This document shows positions 44,619 to 50,929 of a stretch of DNA of 64,000 nucleotides, one piece after another. The stretch is from JABCZH01 sp963803775 (GTDB lineage Bacteria > Acidobacteriota > Terriglobia > Terriglobales > Acidobacteriaceae): contig CAWDNS010000001.1 of the NCBI GenBank assembly GCA_963803775.1, positions 248,001 to 312,000 of the forward strand, in the 5' to 3' direction. Made by a program: the position numbers and the translations under genes. Position 1 is the stretch's first letter. Every line of letters starts with the position of its first letter. The notes under the pieces are model-generated. The model did not search any database. It was given only the letters and a program-made list of their open reading frames with translations, and was not told where the DNA came from.

Positions 44619-44684
44619 CTAAGTCTCAGCCACCTCACCTGGTCTTTGACTCCCACTACAGTTGCTACAATCTGAACTTGTCAT
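44619..44684 (-). CDS. Short ORF (21 aa) inside the structured RNA
   Basis: ATG at 44684 is preceded by AAAGGAGGTGGTCGA, a perfect Shine-Dalgarno (AGGAGGTG, five bases before the start). The predicted peptide, 21 residues, has two Cys in a CxxC arrangement (DCSNC) and is otherwise Ser/Gly/Gln-rich. The TAG stop lies in the CTTAG/CTAAG hairpin of the RNA. Translation would open or block that hairpin. A real small peptide is plausible because the ribosome site is stronger than for most neighbours, but nothing proves it is made. Confidence 0.4.
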   Translation of the reverse strand: MTSSDCSNCSGSQRPGEVAET

Positions 44685-44712
44685 TCGACCACCTCCTTTC
44701 AGGTGTAATCGC

Positions 44713-44741
44713 AGATTAACCCAAAAGCCGCGCCGGATCAA
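44713..44741 (-). promoter_or_regulatory. Predicted promoter of the structured RNA
   Basis: On the minus strand TTGATC (44736-44741) and TAATCT (44713-44718) are separated by 17 bases, giving a transcript start near 44706. That start falls exactly at the base of the 5' hairpin. The -35 matches four of six consensus bases and the -10 three of six, so the call is moderate. Confidence 0.4.
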
Positions 44742-44822
44742 ATGGCACGGAGGTGGGGACATCCGAAAGTAAACTACCACCTCACTGGCGACGCCTTTTC
44801 CGCGCATTCTTCTTCCGATTCT

Positions 44823-45125
44823 TCACGAACGTCTGCGGACCATCCACAAACTGACCGCGCGCTCCGCTTGCTCGGTGCCCTCCCTGATTTCATCCCGCAG
44901 CGCCTCCCAATCACCCTCCTCACTCGCCGGCCCAACAATGTCGCCGAGAATCTCGATACTGTCCTTCATCGACCCAATCCAATCCCCAGCCTTCGGCAAA
45001 AGCGGATGCACCTCGGCAACAGCCTGCCCGCGCCGCATAATCCGAATCGGCTGCTTCGTCTTACCGACTTCCAAGATCAGCCGGGAACAATGCGTCCTGA
45101 ACTCGGATATCGAAATCTCCTTCAT
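44823..45125 (-). CDS. Phd/YefM-family antitoxin, without an adjacent toxin
   Basis: 100 residues. The N-terminal half is a typical Phd/YefM DNA-binding fold: ISISEFRTHCSRLILEVGKTKQPIRIMRRGQAVAEV matches the start, RGQPVAVL-like turn and all. Antitoxins of this family bind their own promoter and neutralise a PIN- or Txe-type toxin encoded downstream. Here no toxin ORF follows on the minus strand; the space holds the structured-RNA promoter instead. It is therefore either an orphan regulator or the survivor of a lost pair. The ATG at 45125 has AAGGAGATTTC upstream. Confidence 0.8.
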   Translation of the reverse strand: MKEISISEFRTHCSRLILEVGKTKQPIRIMRRGQAVAEVHPLLPKAGDWIGSMKDSIEILGDIVGPASEEGDWEALRDEIREGTEQAERAVSLWMVRRRS

Positions 45126-45290
45126 AAACAGCCATTTAGCATTACCATCGACTACGCAGGCCGAACTCTACATCCCCTCGTGGCCAGCCGTTAGTCTCCC
45201 ATCCCTTCGTCATCTCGCCCTTAGACTCCGATTTTTCTACACTGAGACTTCCCCCGAAAACCCAGCAGAACCGTGTAACTGACGGAAAAA

Positions 45291-45893
45291 TCAGCCTTTC
45301 CAGCGATAGGCATTGGGTTGCGGTAACCCGATGTGGGCGAGTACCCGGAAAGCGAATTCTTGCGCCATGACATCCAAGCTGGCCGGGCGATTGTAGAAGG
45401 CGGGAATCAGCGGAAAAATCGTAGCTCCGGCATCGGCCGCCCGGTACATATTGCGAATATGGATTTTATTGAGCGGTGTCTCTCGCACGCACAGCACCAA
45501 AGGACGCTTCTCTTTGAGGCAAACATCGGCAGCACGTTCGATCAAATGGGAAGCAATGCCGTTGGCGATGCGGGCCAGCGTGCCCATACTGCACGGGATT
45601 ACGACCATCGCATCCGCGGGATAAGACCCGCTGGCAACGTTCGCGCCAATGTCGGCATTCGCTTGCTGCTGAATCTTGCGGGCGGTTTTGCCGATGATTT
45701 GCTTTACGAGATTAGCCCGGCCGCGAAGGCCAAGTTCTTCGGCCATGACGCGAAGAGCGCTGTCGGAGGCGATGAAATTTACAGTTTGAACGCGCTTATC
45801 GCGCTCCACCGCCAGCAGGAAATGCCGGAGGAATAAAGATCCGCTGGCTCCAGTTATAGCAACTGTCAGGTTCTGAGGCGGGTGATTGGGCAA
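45291..45893 (-). CDS. ubiX: UbiX-type flavin prenyltransferase
   Basis: 200 residues, the normal size. The N-terminal FMN-binding loop is TVAITGASGSLFLRHFL, followed by conserved VIPCSMGTLARIANGIASHLIERAADV and VLCVRETPLNKIHIRNMYRAADAGATIFPLIPAFYNRP. UbiX makes prenylated FMN, the cofactor of UbiD decarboxylases, used in ubiquinone or menaquinone and aromatic acid metabolism. No ubiD gene is in the window. Translation probably begins at a TTG (45893) with GGAG about seven bases upstream. It is divergent from the ChaN-like gene. Confidence 0.93.
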   Translation of the reverse strand: MPNHPPQNLTVAITGASGSLFLRHFLLAVERDKRVQTVNFIASDSALRVMAEELGLRGRANLVKQIIGKTARKIQQQANADIGANVASGSYPADAMVVIPCSMGTLARIANGIASHLIERAADVCLKEKRPLVLCVRETPLNKIHIRNMYRAADAGATIFPLIPAFYNRPASLDVMAQEFAFRVLAHIGLPQPNAYRWKG

Positions 45894-46004
45894 AGCAGGC
45901 TCCTGGCCAGACGAATCCTGAGCATAGGGAGCGCGGGAGAGAGAGTCAAGCAGGTTGGTTTCGTTTTAGCCAACGACGAACGACCAAGAGCTGCCCTGAG
46001 CCGA

Positions 46005-47615
46005 ATGGCGAAGGGACCAACGACAGCAACTATGGGAACCGCCAACACTCTCGGCGATCGACGCAACGCAGTGCAGCGGCACGCGCTGGCCGGAGTGCAA
46101 CGCGAGGTGCGGGCCACTGACTCTAGCGGACGCCGAAAATACCTGCGCGACTTCAGCAACGCCTTTCGCACCTACGACTCCGTCATCGATTCCCGCGAAC
46201 TCGCCGAAACTATCAGCGCCGCTGATATCGTCCTGGTCGGCGACTATCACGCTCTGCCTACCGCGCAGCGCTTTGCTGCGTCCCTGCTAGAACAGCGCGC
46301 CCATTCCGGAGACCGTCCGATTGTGCTCGGAGTCGAAACCATCTTTGCCCGTCATCAGCATGTGCTCGAGGAATGGTGGCGCCGAGAGATCGACGAGAAT
46401 GAATTCCGGGAACGCATCCGCTTTGACGCCGACTGGGGATACGAATGGAGCCCGTTCTACGAGCTTCTGGTGACTGCCCGCGAACACGGAGAGGCCATCT
46501 ACGGCTTGGACTGCATGCCGCGCGAGGATCTGCGCAAGATCGGCGCACGCGACCGTCACGCAGTCGACAAGATCGCCGAGATCCGCGAGCGCCATCCCCA
46601 TGCGGTAATCTTCGTGCTGTTCGGCGAGTCCCACTTCGCCCCTTCGCATCTTCCCCGCCGCATGCACGAGCGCTTGCCGAACGAGCGTGCGCTCACCGTC
46701 CTTCAGAACGTTGATGCGCTCTACTGGCGAGCCACTGCGGAACGTCAGGACCGCGTGGAAACCGTCCGTGTAAGCGACGCCGTGGTTTGTGTGTTCAATT
46801 CCACTCCACTCGAAAAGTACGAGAGTTACAGGCTCTACCTTTCGCGCTGCCAGGGGGACGCCGGACAGCCAGACCTGGTTCCGACTATTTACAACTTCAT
46901 TGACAGCTTGCTGTCATTCCTCGACATCAATCGCTATTCCTCGCACAACCGTACCCAGCCCAAGTTCCTGGTCGATATGTTGCCTGAGGTCTATTGCGGA
47001 TCGTCCGATGTTCGTTTGCGCCAGTTGTTGACGAGGGCTGCGTATGAACCGAAGAAGATCGAAAACATGCTACAGAGGGTCGAGGCGCGCGGCTGCGTCT
47101 ATTTGCCGTCGATTAATGCCTTCTACGTCCGTGAGTTCAAAATGCTTCACGCCGTCGAGGAAGCCGCCAGCTTTCTGCATCACGCTTGCCGCGGACTGCC
47201 CTTGCGCCGCAGCGGCCGACCGCCGGCCGAAACGGAACCGTCTGACCGGTTTTACGCGCGGGCCATCGAACACACTCTGGCATACTTCGGATCACGCGTG
47301 CTATATCCGGCACGCCCCGATGAGCCTGCATCCGAGGATGCGACGCTCTCTCCCAAGACTTGCAAGAAACTGTTGAATGACGCCCTGCGCGGCGAACGGG
47401 CAGAGTTCGATGCCACCGCCCAAAAGCTCGGATACGCCCTGGGCAGCGAACTGTACAACGCCTATCTCCGCGGATCGGTAAGCCGCACTGTATTGCGGCA
47501 CTGGTTCCTGTCGCATGTTGAAGAGGCTGGAGAAGCCGCAAGAACCTTTACAGAAATCCTTCAAAAGGCCCGCTCCACTCGCAAGAAGCCGTGCGGTTCG
47601 GTGATCGTCCGTTAG
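46005..47615 (+). CDS. ChaN-like haem-binding domain protein
   Basis: About 536 residues. The first ~270 residues match the ChaN (DUF399) fold: ADIVLVGDYHALPTAQRF, VLGVETIFARHQHVLEEWW and VIFVLFGESHFAPSHLPRRM, with the His and Tyr used for haem or iron binding. The rest is a long helical region without a match. ChaN binds haem at the cell surface in campylobacters. The ORF runs to 45882 but those residues are atypical; ATGs at 46005 and 46032 are both possible and neither has a strong ribosome site. No TonB-dependent receptor or Fur box is seen nearby. No signal peptide is obvious. Confidence 0.75.
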   Translation: MAKGPTTATMGTANTLGDRRNAVQRHALAGVQREVRATDSSGRRKYLRDFSNAFRTYDSVIDSRELAETISAADIVLVGDYHALPTAQRFAASLLEQRAHSGDRPIVLGVETIFARHQHVLEEWWRREIDENEFRERIRFDADWGYEWSPFYELLVTAREHGEAIYGLDCMPREDLRKIGARDRHAVDKIAEIRERHPHAVIFVLFGESHFAPSHLPRRMHERLPNERALTVLQNVDALYWRATAERQDRVETVRVSDAVVCVFNSTPLEKYESYRLYLSRCQGDAGQPDLVPTIYNFIDSLLSFLDINRYSSHNRTQPKFLVDMLPEVYCGSSDVRLRQLLTRAAYEPKKIENMLQRVEARGCVYLPSINAFYVREFKMLHAVEEAASFLHHACRGLPLRRSGRPPAETEPSDRFYARAIEHTLAYFGSRVLYPARPDEPASEDATLSPKTCKKLLNDALRGERAEFDATAQKLGYALGSELYNAYLRGSVSRTVLRHWFLSHVEEAGEAARTFTEILQKARSTRKKPCGSVIVR

Positions 47616-47619
47616 AATG

Positions 47620-47646
47620 AAAAAAGGCGCGGCTTGCGCCGCGCCT
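47620..47646 (-). terminator. Rho-independent terminator of the BON-domain gene
   Basis: On the minus strand AGGCGCGG/CCGCGCCT forms an eight-bp stem with a six-base loop and is followed directly by TTTTTT. It lies about 20 bases after the stop of the BON gene (47667) and just after the end of the ChaN-like gene. Confidence 0.85.
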
Positions 47647-47666
47647 CACCTCCCGCCAACCATCCG

Positions 47667-48425
47667 TTATGACTTCTTCGCCACTTCCAGATTGTTCTTT
47701 ACACTGAACGCCCCGAACACCTGGTTGGCGCGAATGCCAGCCACGTTCTTATCCATCTGCGTTGCCACGACCCCATCCAGGCTGATATGGCCATTGTTGA
47801 CCAAGATCCGAATCGGCTGTGCCGGATCAATCGCATAACGACTCAGCACGGGGTCGCGATAGATCGCCCGCAGAGTCTTTACTCGGATCTGATCATCGAA
47901 AATCGATGTGGGATCGATCCGGATGTCGTTAAACACGTCCTTCACTCCCGGCATGCGGGCAGCTAGCGCTAACGCCGAGTCACTGGCCACTTGGGTCCGC
48001 GCTTCGCCAATCAAAGTAACGTTGCCGTTCTCAACCGAAGCCGTAATGTAGTTAAAGGCGACGTCGTAGCCCACGCGGTCGTAGTACAGCTTGCGGTCCA
48101 ACTGCGCATCGAGCTCGGCGTCAGAAACGCTCTTGCCTTCAACTGCAATCAAATTGCGCACGCCTTGGACCTCGGCTGTCTTGCGAACCTTCTTTGCGGC
48201 ATCCAGCTTCTGCTGATAGAGATCGACGCTACCGTTCAGCGTCACGATTCCGTCTTCCACCGTTGCCTGCACCTTACTGAACTCCTGCTTTGCGGCCAGT
48301 TGCTGTTCAACCTTGGCCTGAATTGACTGATCGTACCGGCCTGCGCTCGCAGTCTGCGCCATCAAGCTCGCGGCCAATACACTAGTTGCCAGAAATGATT
48401 CCAGAACTCGAAACATCGCTTTCAT
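47667..48425 (-). CDS. Secreted protein with three BON domains
   Basis: 252 residues with a signal peptide (FLATSVLAASLMAQTASAG) and then three BON repeats, each about 70 residues. The repeats show the familiar 'v-V-dG-VtL-G-v' turn: ATVEDGIVTLNGSV, ASVENGNVTLIGEA and ILVNNGHISLDGVV. BON proteins (OsmY-like) bind membranes and help envelope stability under stress. A good terminator follows. It is divergent from doxX, with a shared 183-base spacer that holds a palindrome (48476-48503), so both could be under one regulator. Confidence 0.92.
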   Translation of the reverse strand: MKAMFRVLESFLATSVLAASLMAQTASAGRYDQSIQAKVEQQLAAKQEFSKVQATVEDGIVTLNGSVDLYQQKLDAAKKVRKTAEVQGVRNLIAVEGKSVSDAELDAQLDRKLYYDRVGYDVAFNYITASVENGNVTLIGEARTQVASDSALALAARMPGVKDVFNDIRIDPTSIFDDQIRVKTLRAIYRDPVLSRYAIDPAQPIRILVNNGHISLDGVVATQMDKNVAGIRANQVFGAFSVKNNLEVAKKS

Positions 48426-48475
48426 ATTCCTTGCCTCCCCACAATGCTTAAACCCCGCCGCTGCGAAATAGTTTC

Positions 48476-48503
48476 ATCTAACCATTTAGTTAATTGGTTA
48501 GAT
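48476..48503. promoter_or_regulatory. Candidate operator between BON and doxX genes
   Basis: A perfect inverted repeat ATCTAACCA-N10-TGGTTAGAT sits between the divergent BON-domain and DoxX genes. Nine-base arms with a ten-base AT-rich spacer fit a dimeric repressor of the TetR or MarR kind. The regulator itself is not identified; the MarR gene at 50453 has a different palindrome. Confidence 0.5.
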
Positions 48504-48609
48504 GCATGCCAACAACAGCGAATTGTAAATATTTGTGAAGTGCCTGAAGATATGCTGGAGACATCGTGGGCAGCGCTTGAAGTTAGTCGCATCCTACACG
48601 GAGGCACCA

Positions 48610-49005
48610 ATGAGCAACGGTACCGACCTGCTGCGTTCCTGGGGAATTACTCTGCTGCGCGTCACCGTTGGCGTGATTTTTGTCGCGCATGGTGGCCAGA
48701 AGTTCTTCATGGGGTTTCAGAACGTAGCGGAATTCCTGAATGGTCTGGGGATTCCCTACCCCACCGGTGCTGCCATCCTACTCACCGCGGTTGAATTCTT
48801 CGGAGGGCTGGCCATGATCCTCGGCATATTGACCCGCTATGTTGCCATAGCACTGGCCTTTGACATGGCCGTGGCCATCGTTATGTTCCATTGGAGAAAT
48901 GGATTCTTTATGCCCAACGGTATTGAGTTTCCCATGGTGCTGCTGGTTGCCAACTTGACCCTGATACTTTCAGGCGGGGGCGAGGTAGAGTTGTTCCGCT
49001 TCTGA
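48610..49005 (+). CDS. DoxX family membrane protein
   Basis: 131 residues with four membrane helices, the DoxX size. The conserved pattern RVTVGVIFVAHGGQKFF, then a central LTAVEFFGGLAMILGILTR and a late HWRNGFFMPNGIEFPMVLL segment match the family. DoxX proteins are associated with redox stress and with sulfur or quinone metabolism, but the reaction is not clear. The ATG at 48610 is preceded by GGAGG five bases away; the longer frame upstream lacks family features. It faces the BON-domain gene across the palindrome at 48476. Confidence 0.93.
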   Translation: MSNGTDLLRSWGITLLRVTVGVIFVAHGGQKFFMGFQNVAEFLNGLGIPYPTGAAILLTAVEFFGGLAMILGILTRYVAIALAFDMAVAIVMFHWRNGFFMPNGIEFPMVLLVANLTLILSGGGEVELFRF

Positions 49006-49024
49006 GATTACTCGAGCCCCGGGC

Positions 49025-50362
49025 TTAACGCGCAGCGGATTTGCTGCGCCGCTTGGCGCTCGTTGGGCGTGCGTTGAATACCCGCGCAAAGATCTTGTCT
49101 ACGTTCTTGAGCTGGCGTTTCAAATCGAATGCGCGTTCGATCTGAGCCCGTGGCACCCGGCTGGTGATCGCTTTGTCCTTCAAAACCAGATCGCGAAAGT
49201 TCAAGTCTTCCTTCCAGGCACGCATGGCGTGAGCCTGCACCATGCGATAAGCATCCTCTCGCGAAACGCCATGCTCCACCAGGTCGAGCAAGAGTTGGCC
49301 GCTGAACACCAAACCGCCGGTGCTTTCAAGGTTAGCCAGCATGCGCTCGGGATAAACAAACATGGTATCGATCAGATTGGCCGTCTTCTGAAGCATGTAA
49401 TCGACCAGCGTGGTGGAATCGGGAAGAATGACGCGCTCGACCGATGAATGCGAGATATCACGCTCATGCCATAACGCGATGTTCTCGAACCCAGCCTGAG
49501 CGTTGCTTCGTACCACTCGCGCCAATCCGCTGATTTGCTCGAAGGTCACGGGGTTGCGTTTGTGCGGCATAGCGGAGGAACCCTTCTGCTTCTCGCTGAA
49601 GAATTCTTCCGCCTCGCGCACCTCGGTGCGTTGCAGGTGCCGGATCTCTGTGGCCATCATGTCAAGAGTCGACGCGATCACGGCAAGCGTCGCCAGATAG
49701 TGCGCGTGGCGGTCCCGTTGGATCACCTGAGACGTAATCTCTGCCGCTTTCAACCCCAGGCGGGCACATATTTTCTCTTCCAGTTCCGGCGTCAGGTGAG
49801 CCAGGGTTCCGACCGCGCCGGAAAGCTTGCCGACCCGCATTTCCTCCGCAGCGCGCCCGAAGCGTTCGATGTTGCGCTGCATCTCCGAATACCAGTTAGC
49901 CAGCTTGAAGCCGAAAGTGATGGGCTCGGCATGAACTCCGTGGGTACGGCCGACCATGGGCGTGTCTTTGAACTCCCACGCCCGACGCTTGAGCACTTCC
50001 GACAACCGCTCAAGATCAGACGCAATGACCTCGGACGCCTGGCGGATGAGCAGCGACTGGGCCGTATCCACCACGTCGTTTGAAGTCAGTCCGTAGTGGA
50101 ACCAACGGGCATGCGGGCCGACGATCTCCGCCACTGCGGTGGTAAAGGCGATCACGTCATGGCGCACCTCGGCCTCAATCTCGTGAATGCGCTGCACGCT
50201 GAAGTCAGCGCGTTCGCGGATGGCCCGGGCCGCGTCCTTGGGCACAATGCGAGCCTCGGCCAACGTTTCAGTCGCTGCCACTTCGACGGCAAGCCAGGCG
50301 CGGAAGCGGTTTTCGTCGTTCCAAATGCGGCCCATTTCCGGGCGGGTATAGCGTGGAATCAC
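49025..50362 (-). CDS. purB: Adenylosuccinate lyase
   Basis: 445 residues, normal for bacterial PurB. It splits adenylosuccinate (and SAICAR) into fumarate and AMP (or AICAR) in purine synthesis. The fumarase/aspartase-superfamily signature GSSAMPHKRNPVTFEQI holds the catalytic Ser. HYGLTSNDVVDTAQ and GRTHGVHAEPITFG supply the other active-site blocks, and ERVILPDSTTLVDYML the C-terminal one. The start is the GTG at 50362. No other purine gene is in the window. It converges with doxX and is divergent from the MarR gene. Confidence 0.97.
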   Translation of the reverse strand: MIPRYTRPEMGRIWNDENRFRAWLAVEVAATETLAEARIVPKDAARAIRERADFSVQRIHEIEAEVRHDVIAFTTAVAEIVGPHARWFHYGLTSNDVVDTAQSLLIRQASEVIASDLERLSEVLKRRAWEFKDTPMVGRTHGVHAEPITFGFKLANWYSEMQRNIERFGRAAEEMRVGKLSGAVGTLAHLTPELEEKICARLGLKAAEITSQVIQRDRHAHYLATLAVIASTLDMMATEIRHLQRTEVREAEEFFSEKQKGSSAMPHKRNPVTFEQISGLARVVRSNAQAGFENIALWHERDISHSSVERVILPDSTTLVDYMLQKTANLIDTMFVYPERMLANLESTGGLVFSGQLLLDLVEHGVSREDAYRMVQAHAMRAWKEDLNFRDLVLKDKAITSRVPRAQIERAFDLKRQLKNVDKIFARVFNARPTSAKRRSKSAAR

Positions 50363-50429
50363 AGAATCACCATTTTGTTAGGACTTTGGATTCTAAACGG
50401 TCTGCGACTTTCGGTGCCAGCGCAGCATC

Positions 50430-50452
50430 AATATATCGTGTTACGATATATT
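50430..50452. promoter_or_regulatory. Candidate MarR autoregulatory operator abutting the start codon
   Basis: AATATATCG-TGTTA-CGATATATT is a perfect nine-base palindrome with a five-base spacer ending exactly at the base before the ATG of the MarR gene. This is the usual position and shape for autoregulation by a winged-helix dimer. It leaves no room for a Shine-Dalgarno site, so translation may be leaderless or start slightly downstream. Confidence 0.7.
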
Positions 50453-50929
50453 ATGACGCTGCAACCACTTCCGCCGCTCGACTTCGAATCGCTGGCAGAG
50501 GTCCGTTACCAAATCCGGCGCTTTCTGCGCTTCAGTGAAGGGGCTGCGCGCGCGGTCGGCCTCGAACCTCACCAGCACCAACTGATGCTCGCCCTGAAGG
50601 GCCTGCCACAGGGAATACGCCCTCGGGTCGGCGAATTGGCGGAGCGGTTACAGATTCAACATCACAGCACGGTAGAACTGGTGAACCGGTTGGCGGCGGG
50701 AGGCTATGTCAATCGAGAGCGTGGCGGTTCAGACCGCCGCGAAGTACTGCTTTCGTTGACACCGAAAGGCGAAAAGGTCCTCCAAGAACTCTCGCTACAC
50801 CATCGAGCCGAACTCCGCACCCAAGGGTCAATTTTGATTGCTGCCCTTGAGCGCGCAATCGAGCCGCACGGAGCTGGCAACGGCCGCGAACGAAAGCCTG
50901 CTGTACGAACCCATCGGAGAAAGATTTGA
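50453..50929 (+). CDS. MarR-family transcriptional regulator
   Basis: 158 residues with the MarR winged helix: PHQHQLMLALKGLPQGIRPRVGELAERLQIQHHSTVELVNRL, wing GYVNRERGGSDRREVLLSLTPKGEKVL, and a C-terminal dimerisation helix. Cysteines used for redox sensing are absent. The ATG at 50453 follows directly after the perfect operator palindrome; the upstream in-frame extension to 50096 lacks any domain. Its stop overlaps the TTG start of the ClC channel gene (TTGA), so the regulator probably controls that transporter. Confidence 0.9.
   Translation: MTLQPLPPLDFESLAEVRYQIRRFLRFSEGAARAVGLEPHQHQLMLALKGLPQGIRPRVGELAERLQIQHHSTVELVNRLAAGGYVNRERGGSDRREVLLSLTPKGEKVLQELSLHHRAELRTQGSILIAALERAIEPHGAGNGRERKPAVRTHRRKI

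Larger units (their letters stand above)
44394..44706 (-). ncRNA. Candidate novel structured RNA with embedded short ORF
   Basis: A ~313-base minus-strand transcript is predicted from promoter (44713-44741) to terminator (44394-44432). Its first bases form CACCT/AGGTG, a hairpin that would cover the ribosome site GGAGGT of a 21-codon ORF (44619-44684). Further hairpins visible by eye: CTTAG/CTAAG (44603-44623), GTTCC/GGAAC (44572-44598), a six-bp CCGGCA/TGCCGG (44515-44534) and GACCA/TGGTC (44454-44468). No match to rnpB, ssrA, 6S or SRP RNA motifs is recognisable. No gene follows on this strand, so it does not look like a leader. It could be a dual-function RNA; that is inference. Confidence 0.5.

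Noticed and set aside
44394..44706. Assignment of the RNA to RNase P, tmRNA, 6S or SRP RNA
   Set aside because: Key conserved sequences of those RNAs were looked for and not seen; in particular there is no tag-type ORF ending in ALAA or tRNA-like end.
44742..45194. A 150-codon plus-strand ORF across the antitoxin gene
   Set aside because: It is opposite the Phd/YefM gene, which has a clear fold and start; the ORF is Arg/Leu/Pro-rich and has no motif.
50096..50452. N-terminal extension of the MarR ORF over the purB start
   Set aside because: It overlaps purB on the other strand and would place the palindrome in coding sequence; the MarR fold starts after 50453.
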